Source of the DNA: Kouleothrix aurantiaca
GTDB taxonomy: Bacteria > Chloroflexota > Chloroflexia > Chloroflexales > Roseiflexaceae
DNA length: 11,757 bases
Direction of reading: 5' to 3'
NCBI GenBank assembly: GCA_001399705.1
Contig: LJCR01000031.1
Span: 1 to 11,757 of the forward strand
Under the pieces are notes generated by a model, which worked only from the letters and a program-made list of their open reading frames with translations, did no database searches and was not told the DNA's origin. Positions 6,203 through 11,757 of this stretch are shown here, one piece after another; the first letter of the stretch is position 1; every line of letters begins with the position of its first letter. The position numbers and the translations under genes were made by a program.

Positions 6203-6814
6203 CTGCTTTGCTCCCTTGGTCGGTTAGCCAAACTTTCTCGTGACGAACGACCCGTCGGAAGTCTGCCCGCTTTCGCGTCGGATGATGTTGCTCGTGGCTC
6301 AACCCGTATCCGCCTTATTACAAAGCGGCATTCGCTTGCTCCGACATCCTGTACCCGCACCGCGTGTGGCTGGTCTTGCGACGAGCTTACCCAAAGGGAG
6401 CGATACGGGCTTACCGTGTTCCGCCGCCAGAACGCTGATGGGGTAGGTCCGCTCTATTCACCGGCAGTACTGATGCCCATGACACAGGACGACAACAACC
6501 TGTGTGCCGACTGCGTAGCCTTTTGGCTCAAGCCTGACAGCGCCTTTGGCTCGTTAGACCTTACGATGTTTATCAAGCGTTCGCATATGCTGACCATACC
6601 ATCGACCCTAGGCCCTGTCCGTCGTGGCGCTGACAGACGCACTATTGCCTCACGGCGCCGGTGCCAGTCTTGCGACTGCGGGTACATTGTCCGAGGGCTT
6701 CGCACAGTTCGTTACCTAGCTGCACTACCTCGTAGGGTACTGCTGATGGGACAGCAGGTTCTGTCAGAGCAACGCGCTCAGCAGAACAATTCTGGCGGCG
6801 ACTTCACGTCGCAC
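6203..6814 (-). ncRNA. 5' ribozyme portion (domains I-IV start) of the outer group II intron
   Basis: These 612 nt lie between the 5' splice site and the encoded protein and contain no credible gene. A 7-bp hairpin is visible on the minus strand (6505-6482, arms ACACAGG/CCTGTGT) with the loop TTGTTGTCGT, about 317-326 nt from the intron start. Its TGTCG can pair with CGACA of the 5' exon, whose last bases are GCGACAT, leaving the final T unpaired. This is the best candidate for exon-binding site 1. A second, unstructured sequence complementary to all six of CGACAT occurs at 6342-6347. Domains II and III should fill the remainder; I did not fold them. Confidence 0.7.
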
Positions 6815-7750
6815 ATGTCGCGGGTCAACCGCAACCACCGTACAGCCCCGTTCCTCGGCTTTGTACCTGATAAAGCCCTTGAGTTGGGCGAACGACCAGG
6901 AGTGCATTCGGCGCTTGGTTTTGGTACGCCGTTTGGCCTTCATTCGCCGTCTGATGTCCTTGAGGTTTTCCAGCACGATCGTTCCGCCCGGCGGAGCCGC
7001 CTGAACGATCTGCTTGGAGAGTATATGATCGCAGTCGCGGCGGAAGCGTCTCTGTCGGTGGCGGAGGAGCTTGAGATGCCGTTTTGCGCTGCGTGTGCCT
7101 TTCTTTTGCAATGCTCGCTTGAGATGAAACAGCCGACCTTCGATTGCCTTCCACGCCTTCTTGCCCAAGAAGCGGTTGCTGCTCGTCACAGCGGGACGGC
7201 TGATGCCCAGATCGACGCCAACGACTTGATCAGTCGGCTCGACCTGTGGGGCAGGAACCGTAACGACGATATGCAGCCACCAATGGCCATCCCGCTCAAC
7301 CAGATCGGCGGTATCGGTGGGATAACCCGCATACTTGGCGCTGAAGGAGGGAATACGAAAACGGATCGTCTGCCGCCCGCCCACAAGCGACATACGCACG
7401 GTTTGGCTTTCCCAATCGACCCGGTAGGTGTGAACGTTGTAGCGCGGCGGGCAGGCAAGAGAGCGTGGTTGACTGACCTTCCGGCCAGCGCGTCGGAGCG
7501 CGAGCGCGCTTTTGACTGCCTCGGTGGCTTTGACGCGCGCCTGCACATGCAGGTCACTCACCAGGGCCGGATAGTCGGCTTTGACCGGATAGTACAACGC
7601 ACGGTGCAACTCGATCCCGTTCTTCTCGCTCTGCTGCCAGCCATAGGCGCACACAGCGTTAAAGACCGCCGTAAACTGGCGGCTGGTTTCTGCGAGCATG
7701 GTAGCCTGGGTAGGCGACGGCTCAAGTCGGATACGGATCGTGCGCTGCAT
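6815..7750 (-). CDS. tnpB: TnpB RNA-guided nuclease, exon 1 (N-terminal 312 residues)
   Basis: TnpB is the IS200/IS605 accessory nuclease, an ancestor-like relative of Cas12, that cuts DNA with an element-derived guide RNA. ATG 7750 is chosen because MQRTIRIRLEPSPTQ is the usual family N-terminus. Upstream codons open to 7855 lie in the promoter and flank. Motifs seen: the N-terminal fold, RuvC-I VVGVDLGISRPA with Asp 180, a basic Arg/Lys helix region (about 200-285), RuvC-II TIVLENL with Glu 261, and the lead-in VVAVDPRH at the end. The sequence then becomes intron. Unspliced translation adds about 16 residues and stops at 6764, which lacks the zinc ribbon and last RuvC Asp and so should be inactive. 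Joined to exon 2 the protein is 385 aa, a normal length. Confidence 0.93.
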
Positions 7751-7756
7751 ATGAAT

Positions 7757-7786
7757 AGCATACCATATATAGCACATTTGTGTCAA
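7757..7786 (-). promoter_or_regulatory. Promoter of tnpB at the element's left end, probably giving a leaderless mRNA
   Basis: On the minus strand TTGACA (7786-7781) and TATGCT (7762-7757) are separated by 18 nt. The ATG of tnpB is only six bases after the -10 box, so transcription would begin at or next to the start codon. No Shine-Dalgarno sequence exists in between, which fits a leaderless message. The first five bases of the -35 box, TTGAC, coincide with the presumed target pentamer beside the element. The -35 could therefore be supplied by the insertion site. This is inference from one copy. Confidence 0.55.
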
Positions 7787-7881
7787 TAGAATTGGTTGCC
7801 CGACGCTTCCCCCAGTCGCGCAAACACGACGGTCCCCGCGCCGTAGGAATGTCATATCAACACGAAAGGAGGCCCCTTTTT

Positions 7882-8136
7882 ATGGTGAACCTTGCTGTCT
7901 ACCGCGCGCCTCACGGCGGCGCTTCCTGGAGGATAACGATGATCTACGGCTTCGCACTGGATTTCGATAGTGGCGAGCGAGTTCCGCCGAAGGTCTTCAT
8001 CGCCGAGAACGGCGGTGCCGGTACGGTCGTCGCGCAGGTATTCGAGGAGCCGACTCACCGCGGTGGCGGCCGCCTGATCGAAGGTAGGAGCGTTGCGTAT
8101 TGGCGTGGGCCGTGGTCGAACGACCCGGCCGACTGA
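7882..8136 (+). CDS. Small unknown protein, 84 aa or 65 aa depending on start
   Basis: I do not recognise this gene. Two in-frame starts both have good ribosome sites. ATG 7882 has AAAGGAGG at 7865-7872, nine bases away, and ATG 7939 has GGAGG at 7928-7932, six bases away. The shorter form begins MIYGFALDFDSGERVPPKVF and holds most of the strand-rich, Gly-rich sequence. The longer form adds VNLAVYRAPHGGASWRIT, which also looks like protein. The product is soluble and has no known motif. It is the first gene to the right of the tnpB element and starts a same-strand series reaching 10146. It may have lost its original upstream context to the insertion. Confidence 0.6.
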   Translation: MVNLAVYRAPHGGASWRITMIYGFALDFDSGERVPPKVFIAENGGAGTVVAQVFEEPTHRGGGRLIEGRSVAYWRGPWSNDPAD

Positions 8137-8175
8137 GAGCCCGGGCAGCTCGCCAGGCGAATGCTGGCCCGGCTC
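8137..8175 (+). promoter_or_regulatory. Intercistronic inverted repeat
   Basis: Immediately after the TGA at 8134-8136, GAGCCCGGGCAGC (8137-8149) is nearly complementary to GCTGGCCCGGCTC (8163-8175). Each arm has one unpaired base, and the 13-nt loop is itself partly palindromic. No run of T follows, so it is not a standard intrinsic terminator. It could stabilise the 3' end of the upstream message, attenuate transcription of the next gene, or bind a protein. The next ribosome site is about 50 nt downstream. Confidence 0.45.
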
Positions 8176-8236
8176 AACCAGGACAGAGATGTCCCAGATC
8201 GCCAGGCGTGACCGGGGACGATAGAGGAGCATTCAA

Positions 8237-8722
8237 GTGGGTACTCCAGGCTGGGTTACAATCGTACAGCCGGCTATGGCGACGTTCGAGCAGGAGCGCG
8301 GGGTCGCGACCGGGGCGTGGCAGGAACGCTTCATTGACGAGCGGATTGCCCACGAGCAGGGCGGAGCCGCTCCGACGCTGGCTGTCGAGATCGAGCATTA
8401 CCGCTGCGAGACGATGAGCTGGGATCGGGAAGAGGCAGAGGCCGATCGCCGAGCCCAACGACACGCCGACCGTCTGGGCCAGCCTGTACTCTGGCAGTTT
8501 GACGCGTGGTACGGCTGGGCCACGGTGCAGCCAACGCCGTCCAGCCCCGATGGTTTAGCGCTGGCCGCATGCCAGGCCGAGCGTCTGAGCCTCTCGGACG
8601 CTGCGCTGGCCGCGCTGCTCTCGTCCGCCGGGGTTACGACCGTACTTGCCGCGCGGCAGGTCGCGCGGGGGCTGGCATGCGCGCTGGGCGGGAAGCGCCT
8701 GGTCGTCGTCTGGGAAGACTGA
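8237..8722 (+). CDS. Unknown 161-aa protein
   Basis: I do not recognise this gene. The start is GTG 8237, supported by GAGGAG at 8224-8229 seven bases upstream. It is a soluble protein with a charged helical middle (WDREEAEADRRAQRHADRLG), an aromatic cluster (WQFDAWYGWATVQP) and an Ala/Leu-rich helical C-terminal third ending in the strand RLVVVWED. No catalytic signature is apparent. Its stop at 8720-8722 overlaps the ribosome site of the next gene, which implies translational coupling and a shared transcript. It is part of the 7882-10146 cluster of small genes; its role is unknown. Confidence 0.7.
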   Translation: MGTPGWVTIVQPAMATFEQERGVATGAWQERFIDERIAHEQGGAAPTLAVEIEHYRCETMSWDREEAEADRRAQRHADRLGQPVLWQFDAWYGWATVQPTPSSPDGLALAACQAERLSLSDAALAALLSSAGVTTVLAARQVARGLACALGGKRLVVVWED

Positions 8723-8732
8723 GGAGACCGTG

Positions 8733-8981
8733 ATGGATGTCTATATTGACGGCGAACGCTATGTTCCGGCCGGCACCGTGCTCGCGAACCGCGATGAGCT
8801 GCTGCGCGCGCTCATCGGCCTGTTCTGGGGCTCGACGGCATCCAAGGACGCGGCCTGGTGTGAGCAGGAGGCTCGGACGCTGTATGTGCGGGTCGTCGAG
8901 CAGCCGGAAGGCAGCGCGCCGACGATCAGCGCGTTTCTCGATGGGCTCGCGGCTTCTTTGGCCGCGGGCACGGCGGAGTGA
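8733..8981 (+). CDS. Small unknown 82-aa protein
   Basis: I do not recognise this gene. ATG 8733 is preferred over the longer open frame from 8646. GAGGAG (8721-8726) lies six bases before it, whereas the extra N-terminal residues of the longer frame are Arg/Gly/Trp-rich shadow sequence over the previous gene. The protein begins with the strands MDVYIDGERYVPAGTVL, then a helix (NRDELLRALIGLFWG), a strand with Trp and Cys, and a C-terminal helix. It could be a single small alpha/beta domain. Its TGA (8979-8981) overlaps the possible GTG start at 8978 of the following gene. Confidence 0.65.
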   Translation: MDVYIDGERYVPAGTVLANRDELLRALIGLFWGSTASKDAAWCEQEARTLYVRVVEQPEGSAPTISAFLDGLAASLAAGTAE

Positions 8982-8983
8982 CG

Positions 8984-9619
8984 ATGCGGGAGGCCACCAC
9001 ATCACCTGTGTTGCGCTGCGGCATCTGCGCCCGCCCCGCTCGCGGCGCGGCGGCCCGTCATCCCTGGGTTAACCTGTGGCCGCGGCTGTGCGCAGCCTGC
9101 CGCCGCTGGCTGCCGGATCTGGACGAGCCGCAGCGCGCCGCCATCATCGCCGAGCGCAGGCGCCAGCAAGCCGGGTATTATGAGGCTGCCGCGGCTGTCG
9201 ACCCGGAGCGGGCGCGCGAACTGGCGGCGGAGGTGGCCGGCGCCCGGGGTGATTGCTGGAGAAGTGCCTGGGAAGGCTGGGCGCGTATCCCGGGCGGCGT
9301 GTATGTGGAAGGCTTCATGGCCCCGCTCGGCCGCCACCCGATCGCGCATGGCTGGGTCGAGGACGCGGACGGCGTGGTCCTGGACGTCGCGATGCCGGGC
9401 GAAGGCGCGGTCTACGTAGCCGGTGCGCGCTACATCGGGCAACACGCCCTACACGTGGCCCACGTGCTGCGCGGCGTGCCGTTCCACGCGCGCTTTCCCG
9501 CCGGCTTCTTAGGGCGGACGACAATGTTCGCGGCCGAGCGTGCTTGCTGGCGGGTTCTGGGCTCTGATGTAGGGCCCAGCGCGATAGATCCCGCGCGGCC
9601 GCACAATCGAGGACACTAG
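8984..9619 (+). CDS. Unknown 211-aa protein with N-terminal zinc-ribbon-like cysteines
   Basis: Two CxxC pairs, CGIC (12-15) and CAAC (36-39), with 20 residues between them form a likely zinc-binding knuckle. A helical linker rich in Arg and Ala follows (about 45-80). The C-terminal domain contains GVYVEGFMAPLGRHPIAHGW followed by EDADGVVLDVAMPG. This arrangement (a strand, PIAHGWVED, then VLDV) resembles small uncharacterised phage or plasmid proteins; I cannot name a family. ATG 8984 is preferred, with GGAG at 8974-8977 six bases upstream; GTG 8978 is possible but sits directly on that site. Its last codons contain the ribosome site of the HD gene (GAGGA 9609-9613), so the two are coupled. 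Confidence 0.7.
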   Translation: MREATTSPVLRCGICARPARGAAARHPWVNLWPRLCAACRRWLPDLDEPQRAAIIAERRRQQAGYYEAAAAVDPERARELAAEVAGARGDCWRSAWEGWARIPGGVYVEGFMAPLGRHPIAHGWVEDADGVVLDVAMPGEGAVYVAGARYIGQHALHVAHVLRGVPFHARFPAGFLGRTTMFAAERACWRVLGSDVGPSAIDPARPHNRGH

Positions 9620-9621
9620 CT

Positions 9622-10146
9622 ATGAACCTCGAAGACGCCTTTTTGTTCGCAGCTCAGGCCCACCGGGGCCAGGTGGATAAGCAGGGGCAGCCGTATATTT
9701 TGCACCTGATGACGGTTGTGCTGGCCTGCGACGAGGCTGACCGCGTCGTCGCCGCGCTGCACGACGTGGTCGAAGATCGCCACGCCACGTTGGAGGAGCT
9801 GCGGGCCCGCGGCGTGAGCGAGGGCGACCTGATCGTCCTTGATGCGCTCTCGCGCCGGCCGAAGGAGTCGTACCGCGACTATATCCTGCGGCTGCTCGGC
9901 ACGCCGCGAGCAATCAGGATCAAGGCCCGCGACCTGGACCACAACTTTGGCCGCTTGAGCGGTCTCGCGCCGCGCGACCAGCTCCGGCTCGGCCCACGCT
10001 ACGCCGCCGCGATCGGAGCGCTGATCGCCCTGAGCGGCGGCGCCGTTCAGCTCGACCAGTTCAGTGCCGCGACTCGCGAGCAGCACGCCCGGTTTGCCGC
10101 GCATGCCGGCGACTTCTTGCGCGAGGCGCAGCCAGTACGCTCCTGA
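9622..10146 (+). CDS. Small HD-domain hydrolase of the (p)ppGpp-hydrolase (SpoT/MESH1) type
   Basis: This 174-aa protein has the layout of stand-alone HD hydrolases related to the N-terminal domain of SpoT. Seen: AAQAHRGQVDKQGQPYILH with His 14 and His 28, ALHDVVED with His 47-Asp 48 and Glu 51-Asp 52, LSRRPKESYRDYILR (77-91), and KARDLDHN with Asp 104 and Asn 108 in the position of the family's last metal-binding segment. In this family these residues hold a manganese ion and remove pyrophosphate from (p)ppGpp. MESH1-type members may use other nucleotides such as NADPH. No synthetase, TGS or ACT domain follows. ATG 9622 has GAGGA eight bases upstream, and the previous stop ends two bases before it. 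It is the last gene of the small-gene cluster. Substrate is inferred from family resemblance only. Confidence 0.8.
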   Translation: MNLEDAFLFAAQAHRGQVDKQGQPYILHLMTVVLACDEADRVVAALHDVVEDRHATLEELRARGVSEGDLIVLDALSRRPKESYRDYILRLLGTPRAIRIKARDLDHNFGRLSGLAPRDQLRLGPRYAAAIGALIALSGGAVQLDQFSAATREQHARFAAHAGDFLREAQPVRS

Positions 10147-10475
10147 CCCGACAGAGCCAGCCGGATAGAGGGATGGTCAGGATTCGTCACGAAAGGGCCA
10201 CTCCCACATAGGCGCTGGCCAAATGAGAATAGGTAAGATTTCCGGTTGGCTCACAATGAAATGGTTCTGTCGTCGCGCGTTTACACCTGCATAGGAGTCA
10301 GCGATCAACGATCGAAGCAGATCTGTATGGCCGAAAGCACTGAAAACACACAACAGAAGGGTTCAGAGCGGTCTCAACTACTCCGAAACACCGTGAGCTT
10401 GTATCCGAGAGTGATTAAAGGCGCCTTCGTAGTGGCCCCTTTCTCTCGAACCTTTACCATCCCTCAAAAGGAGTT

Positions 10476-10497
10476 GCGGCGGGCAGTTGCCCGCCGC
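10476..10497 (-). terminator. Possible intrinsic terminator for the minus-strand genes
   Basis: GCGGCGGGCA and TGCCCGCCGC form a perfect 10-bp stem around a two-base centre (10486-10487); in practice the stem would open to a four-base loop. On the minus strand it is followed by AACTCCTTTTGAG, a weak and slightly displaced T-run. It lies about 20 nt after the stop of the putative zinc-ribbon gene, as expected for a terminator of the TPR transcript. On the plus strand it has no T-run. Confidence 0.5.
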
Positions 10498-10516
10498 CAG
10501 TTCCGACTCGGAGCGG

Positions 10517-10662
10517 CTATCCGTTTCGCTCAAGCTGGTAGATCTGCGCCGGCGTGTGGCACACGACACACACGCGGATACTGCCGCTGCGTGGCTCAGT
10601 GCCCACATCGCGCCGACATACGGGCAGTAACCAATAAGGGGAAATTGAAATTCGGTCGGCAA
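10517..10662 (-). pseudogene. Frameshifted small zinc-ribbon protein (about 48 aa)
   Basis: Two overlapping frames each carry half of a sensible protein. From TTG 10662 one frame reads PTEFQFPLIGYCP and then turns to noise. The other frame takes over with VCRRDVGTEPRSG, then IRVCVVCHTPAQIYQLERNG, and stops at TAG 10519-10517. Joined across the DNA TGCCCGTATGT by adding one base (CCC to CCCC), they give a 48-aa protein with CPVC and CVVC, a classic four-cysteine zinc ribbon. The break falls in a C run, so it could be a sequencing error or a real one-base loss. The TTG start has no clear ribosome site. It lies 93 nt after the TPR gene and before the hairpin, so it may be in the same transcript. 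Confidence 0.4.
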
Positions 10663-10755
10663 CCAGCCGGCGTGAATCAGGGCAGGTATTTATTGTTATC
10701 CTATTGGTGACTTTTCGGTGCTTCTAGATTGGTGGTTCGACGGAGTTATGGCTCT

Positions 10756-11757
10756 TCAATAACTTTCGCCCGAGCGCCGCACGATCTCGGCCAGCCGTCC
10801 CCTCACCCGCTCAATATCGCCGTGCCCCGCCGCGAGTTGCGCCTCGTAGACCGCCAGCGCCCGCTCGAAGTAGGATTGCGCGCCAGGCTCATCGCCCTGA
10901 GCATACAGGAGATCGCCAAGCGCCGCACATTTCCAGGCGCTTTCGATATGGTCGCGTCCGAGGGCCAGCTCACAGATCGCCAGTGCTCGCTCCAGGTAGG
11001 CGCGCGCCCCAGCGAAATCTCCTTGATCGCAGAGCAGCATGCCCAGGTTTTTCAGGCTTTGCGCGGTATGGAAATGCGACACGCCGAGCACCGCCTCGCG
11101 CATCGCCAGCGCTCGCTCGTGGTAGCGCCGGGCACCGATATAATCGCCCTGTGCATAGAGTACCTCACCCAGCTCGTTCAGCGTCTGCGCCGTTGCGGTG
11201 TGGTTGGGCGTGAGTATCTGCTCGCGAATCGCTAGCGTCAGTTTGAGGTAGCGCCGGGCGGCGGCGGGCCTGTCCACTTTGAACATCAGGTAGCCAAGAT
11301 TGTTCAGTGTCCGCGCGGTGTCGGCATGCCTGAGGCCGAGCAGGCGCCGCCGAACCGCCAGCGCCCGCTGCAGATAGGGAAAGGCATCGTGATAGCTCCC
11401 CTGGTAGCACAGGAGGTGTCCCAGATTGTTATAACCGTGCGCCGTATCGAGGTGATCTGGCCCCCGTGTTTGTTCCCAGATCGCCAGCGCGCGGTCGTAC
11501 AAACGGTGCGCCTCAGCGAGATGCCCTTGGTAATCGCAAAGCAGACCCAAGCGATTGAGGGCTGCGGCTGTATCCGGGTGGTCGTATGCGAGCACGGCTT
11601 CACGGATGGCGAGCGCCCGAGCGAGGTAGGGCCGGGCCTCCTCGTAGGCGCTCAACAATACGAGCTGCCACCCCAGCTCCGCACAGAGATCAGCCGCGCG
11701 TACGTCGCCTCTCGGCATCGCGGCGTCGGCTATAGCGCGCACGTGCTGCTGGAGCGC
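10756..11757 (-). CDS. Tetratricopeptide-repeat protein, C-terminal part (5' end outside window)
   Basis: The frame is open to the window edge (ALQQHVRAIADAAM begins before any needed start), so at least 333 residues are only the C-terminal part of a larger protein. It consists of about seven TPR units of 42 residues: a partial first unit, then units beginning HPDTAAALNRLG, HLDTAHGYNNLG, HADTARTLNNLG, HTATAQTLNELG, HFHTAQSLKNLG and HIESAWKCAALG. Each ends in A..Y..RALAI.E..LG and the array closes with a short cap. This is the kinesin-light-chain/TPR_12 type, often the sensor or scaffold half of bacterial NB-ARC (STAND) or CHAT-protease proteins. Which one cannot be told here. TPRs bind proteins or peptides. 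At the DNA level the units form a degenerate 126-bp tandem repeat. Confidence 0.9.
   Translation of the reverse strand, partial: ALQQHVRAIADAAMPRGDVRAADLCAELGWQLVLLSAYEEARPYLARALAIREAVLAYDHPDTAAALNRLGLLCDYQGHLAEAHRLYDRALAIWEQTRGPDHLDTAHGYNNLGHLLCYQGSYHDAFPYLQRALAVRRRLLGLRHADTARTLNNLGYLMFKVDRPAAARRYLKLTLAIREQILTPNHTATAQTLNELGEVLYAQGDYIGARRYHERALAMREAVLGVSHFHTAQSLKNLGMLLCDQGDFAGARAYLERALAICELALGRDHIESAWKCAALGDLLYAQGDEPGAQSYFERALAVYEAQLAAGHGDIERVRGRLAEIVRRSGESY

Larger units (their letters stand above)
1989..6814 (-). mobile_element. Outer group II intron, inserted in tnpB and itself interrupted
   Basis: The intron is read from 6814 to 1989. Its 5' end is GTGCGACG, the group II consensus, directly after the exon codon CAT. 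Its 3' end is CTACCCGAC, directly before the exon codon ACC. Total length is 4826 nt, or 2407 nt without the inner intron at 2947-5365. It contains a 5' ribozyme part (6203-6814), an RT/maturase/HNH frame in domain IV, a 34-nt domain V (2030-2063) and domain VI with a bulged adenosine. Excision restores TnpB perfectly (VDPRH joined to TSQTC). All hallmarks are intact, so it looks recently active. The HNH-type encoded protein and domain V form suggest the chloroplast-like lineage of bacterial group II introns; the exact class is inference. Confidence 0.92.
1727..7786 (-). mobile_element. IS200/IS605-type (IS1341-like, tnpB-only) element carrying nested group II introns
   Basis: The element is defined by a complete but intron-split tnpB on the minus strand and by the breaks in the flanking plus-strand gene series. 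No tnpA (HUH transposase) is present, as in IS1341-type elements. The left end lies just upstream of tnpB: reading the minus strand, TTGAC (7786-7782) is followed by the short AT-rich leader and the ATG at 7750. TTGAC resembles the pentamer next to which known IS605-family elements insert, for example TTGAT for ISDra2. The right end is less clear. It lies between the tnpB stop (1767) and the stop of the flanking gene (1726). Ends are therefore approximate. About 4.8 kb of the roughly 6 kb is intron. Confidence 0.7.
10147..10755. other. Mostly non-coding interval between convergent genes
   Basis: The plus-strand cluster ends at 10146 and the minus-strand TPR gene at 10756. On the plus strand I see no convincing gene: the open frame 10246-10710 has irregular composition and no ribosome site. 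On the minus strand a short, probably frameshifted zinc-ribbon gene (10662-10517) is followed by a strong hairpin (10476-10497). The rest (about 10147-10475 and 10663-10755) has lower GC than its neighbours and shows no clear promoter, RNA gene or repeat. A terminator for the plus-strand cluster was not found. Confidence 0.5.

Noticed and set aside
6764..6814. Natural short C-terminus of TnpB (328 aa ending in ARIVLLSALL)
   Set aside because: These residues are translated intron sequence beginning at GTGCGAC. The protein would lack the zinc ribbon and RuvC-III Asp, which are found intact at 1767-1988.
5339..7789. Long plus-strand open frame (816 codons) over the intron and tnpB region
   Set aside because: It runs antisense to tnpB exon 1, the outer maturase and the ribozyme. 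Its translation has no recognisable domain, and the true families are clear on the minus strand.
10246..10710. Plus-strand open frame of 154 codons between the HD gene and the TPR gene
   Set aside because: It has no ribosome site and an irregular composition, and it crosses the hairpin and the better-supported minus-strand zinc-ribbon remnant.
10756..11757. 126-bp tandem repeats as a CRISPR-like or satellite array
   Set aside because: The periodicity is explained by 42-residue TPR units in one continuous reading frame; the units are degenerate and have no spacer structure.

Overview
The window is GC-rich DNA (AT-rich only at a few promoters) with small, tightly packed, mostly unrecognised genes. 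A mobile element carrying nested introns interrupts them, and a tetratricopeptide-repeat gene enters from the right edge. The style (GC-rich, TPR arrays of the NB-ARC/kinesin-light-chain type, IS200/IS605 and group II introns, many orphan small ORFs) suggests an accessory region of a Chloroflexota-like or similar large-genome environmental bacterium. That assignment is a guess from gene style, not from a marker gene.

Layout. (1) 1-1726, plus strand: three small unknown genes. The second and third follow a near-consensus sigma-70 promoter overlapped by an inverted repeat (454-482). (2) About 1727-7786, minus strand: a tnpB-only (IS1341-type) IS200/IS605 element whose tnpB is split. Exon 1 (7750-6815) and exon 2 (1988-1767) join exactly to give a complete 385-aa TnpB once a group II intron (6814-1989) is removed. 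That outer intron encodes a reverse transcriptase/maturase/HNH protein which is itself split (6202-5366 and 2946-2071) by a second, intact group II intron (5365-2947) with its own 570-aa RT/maturase/HNH protein. Removing the inner intron restores an outer protein of 570 aa. Both introns keep a GTGCG 5' end, a 34-nt domain V and a domain VI with a bulged adenosine 7 or 8 nt from the 3' end. (3) 7882-10146, plus strand: a string of five small genes with strong Shine-Dalgarno sites and short or overlapping junctions. It ends in a small HD-domain protein of the (p)ppGpp-hydrolase (SpoT/MESH1) type. (4) 10147-10755: mostly non-coding, with a probable frameshifted zinc-ribbon gene and a hairpin on the minus strand. 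(5) 10756-11757, minus strand: the C-terminal TPR part of a larger protein.

The main result is a three-level nest: an intron inside the maturase gene of an intron inside tnpB. Its parts look functional, and the order of dependence is linear. The inner protein can be translated directly. Removal of the inner intron is needed to make the outer protein, and removal of the outer intron is needed to make TnpB. The inner intron sits immediately after the codons for the catalytic YADDF motif of the outer reverse transcriptase, and the outer intron sits just before the zinc ribbon and last RuvC aspartate of TnpB. All boundaries were deduced by hand from conserved intron ends, domain V/VI structure and reading-frame restoration. 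Splicing itself has not been observed.
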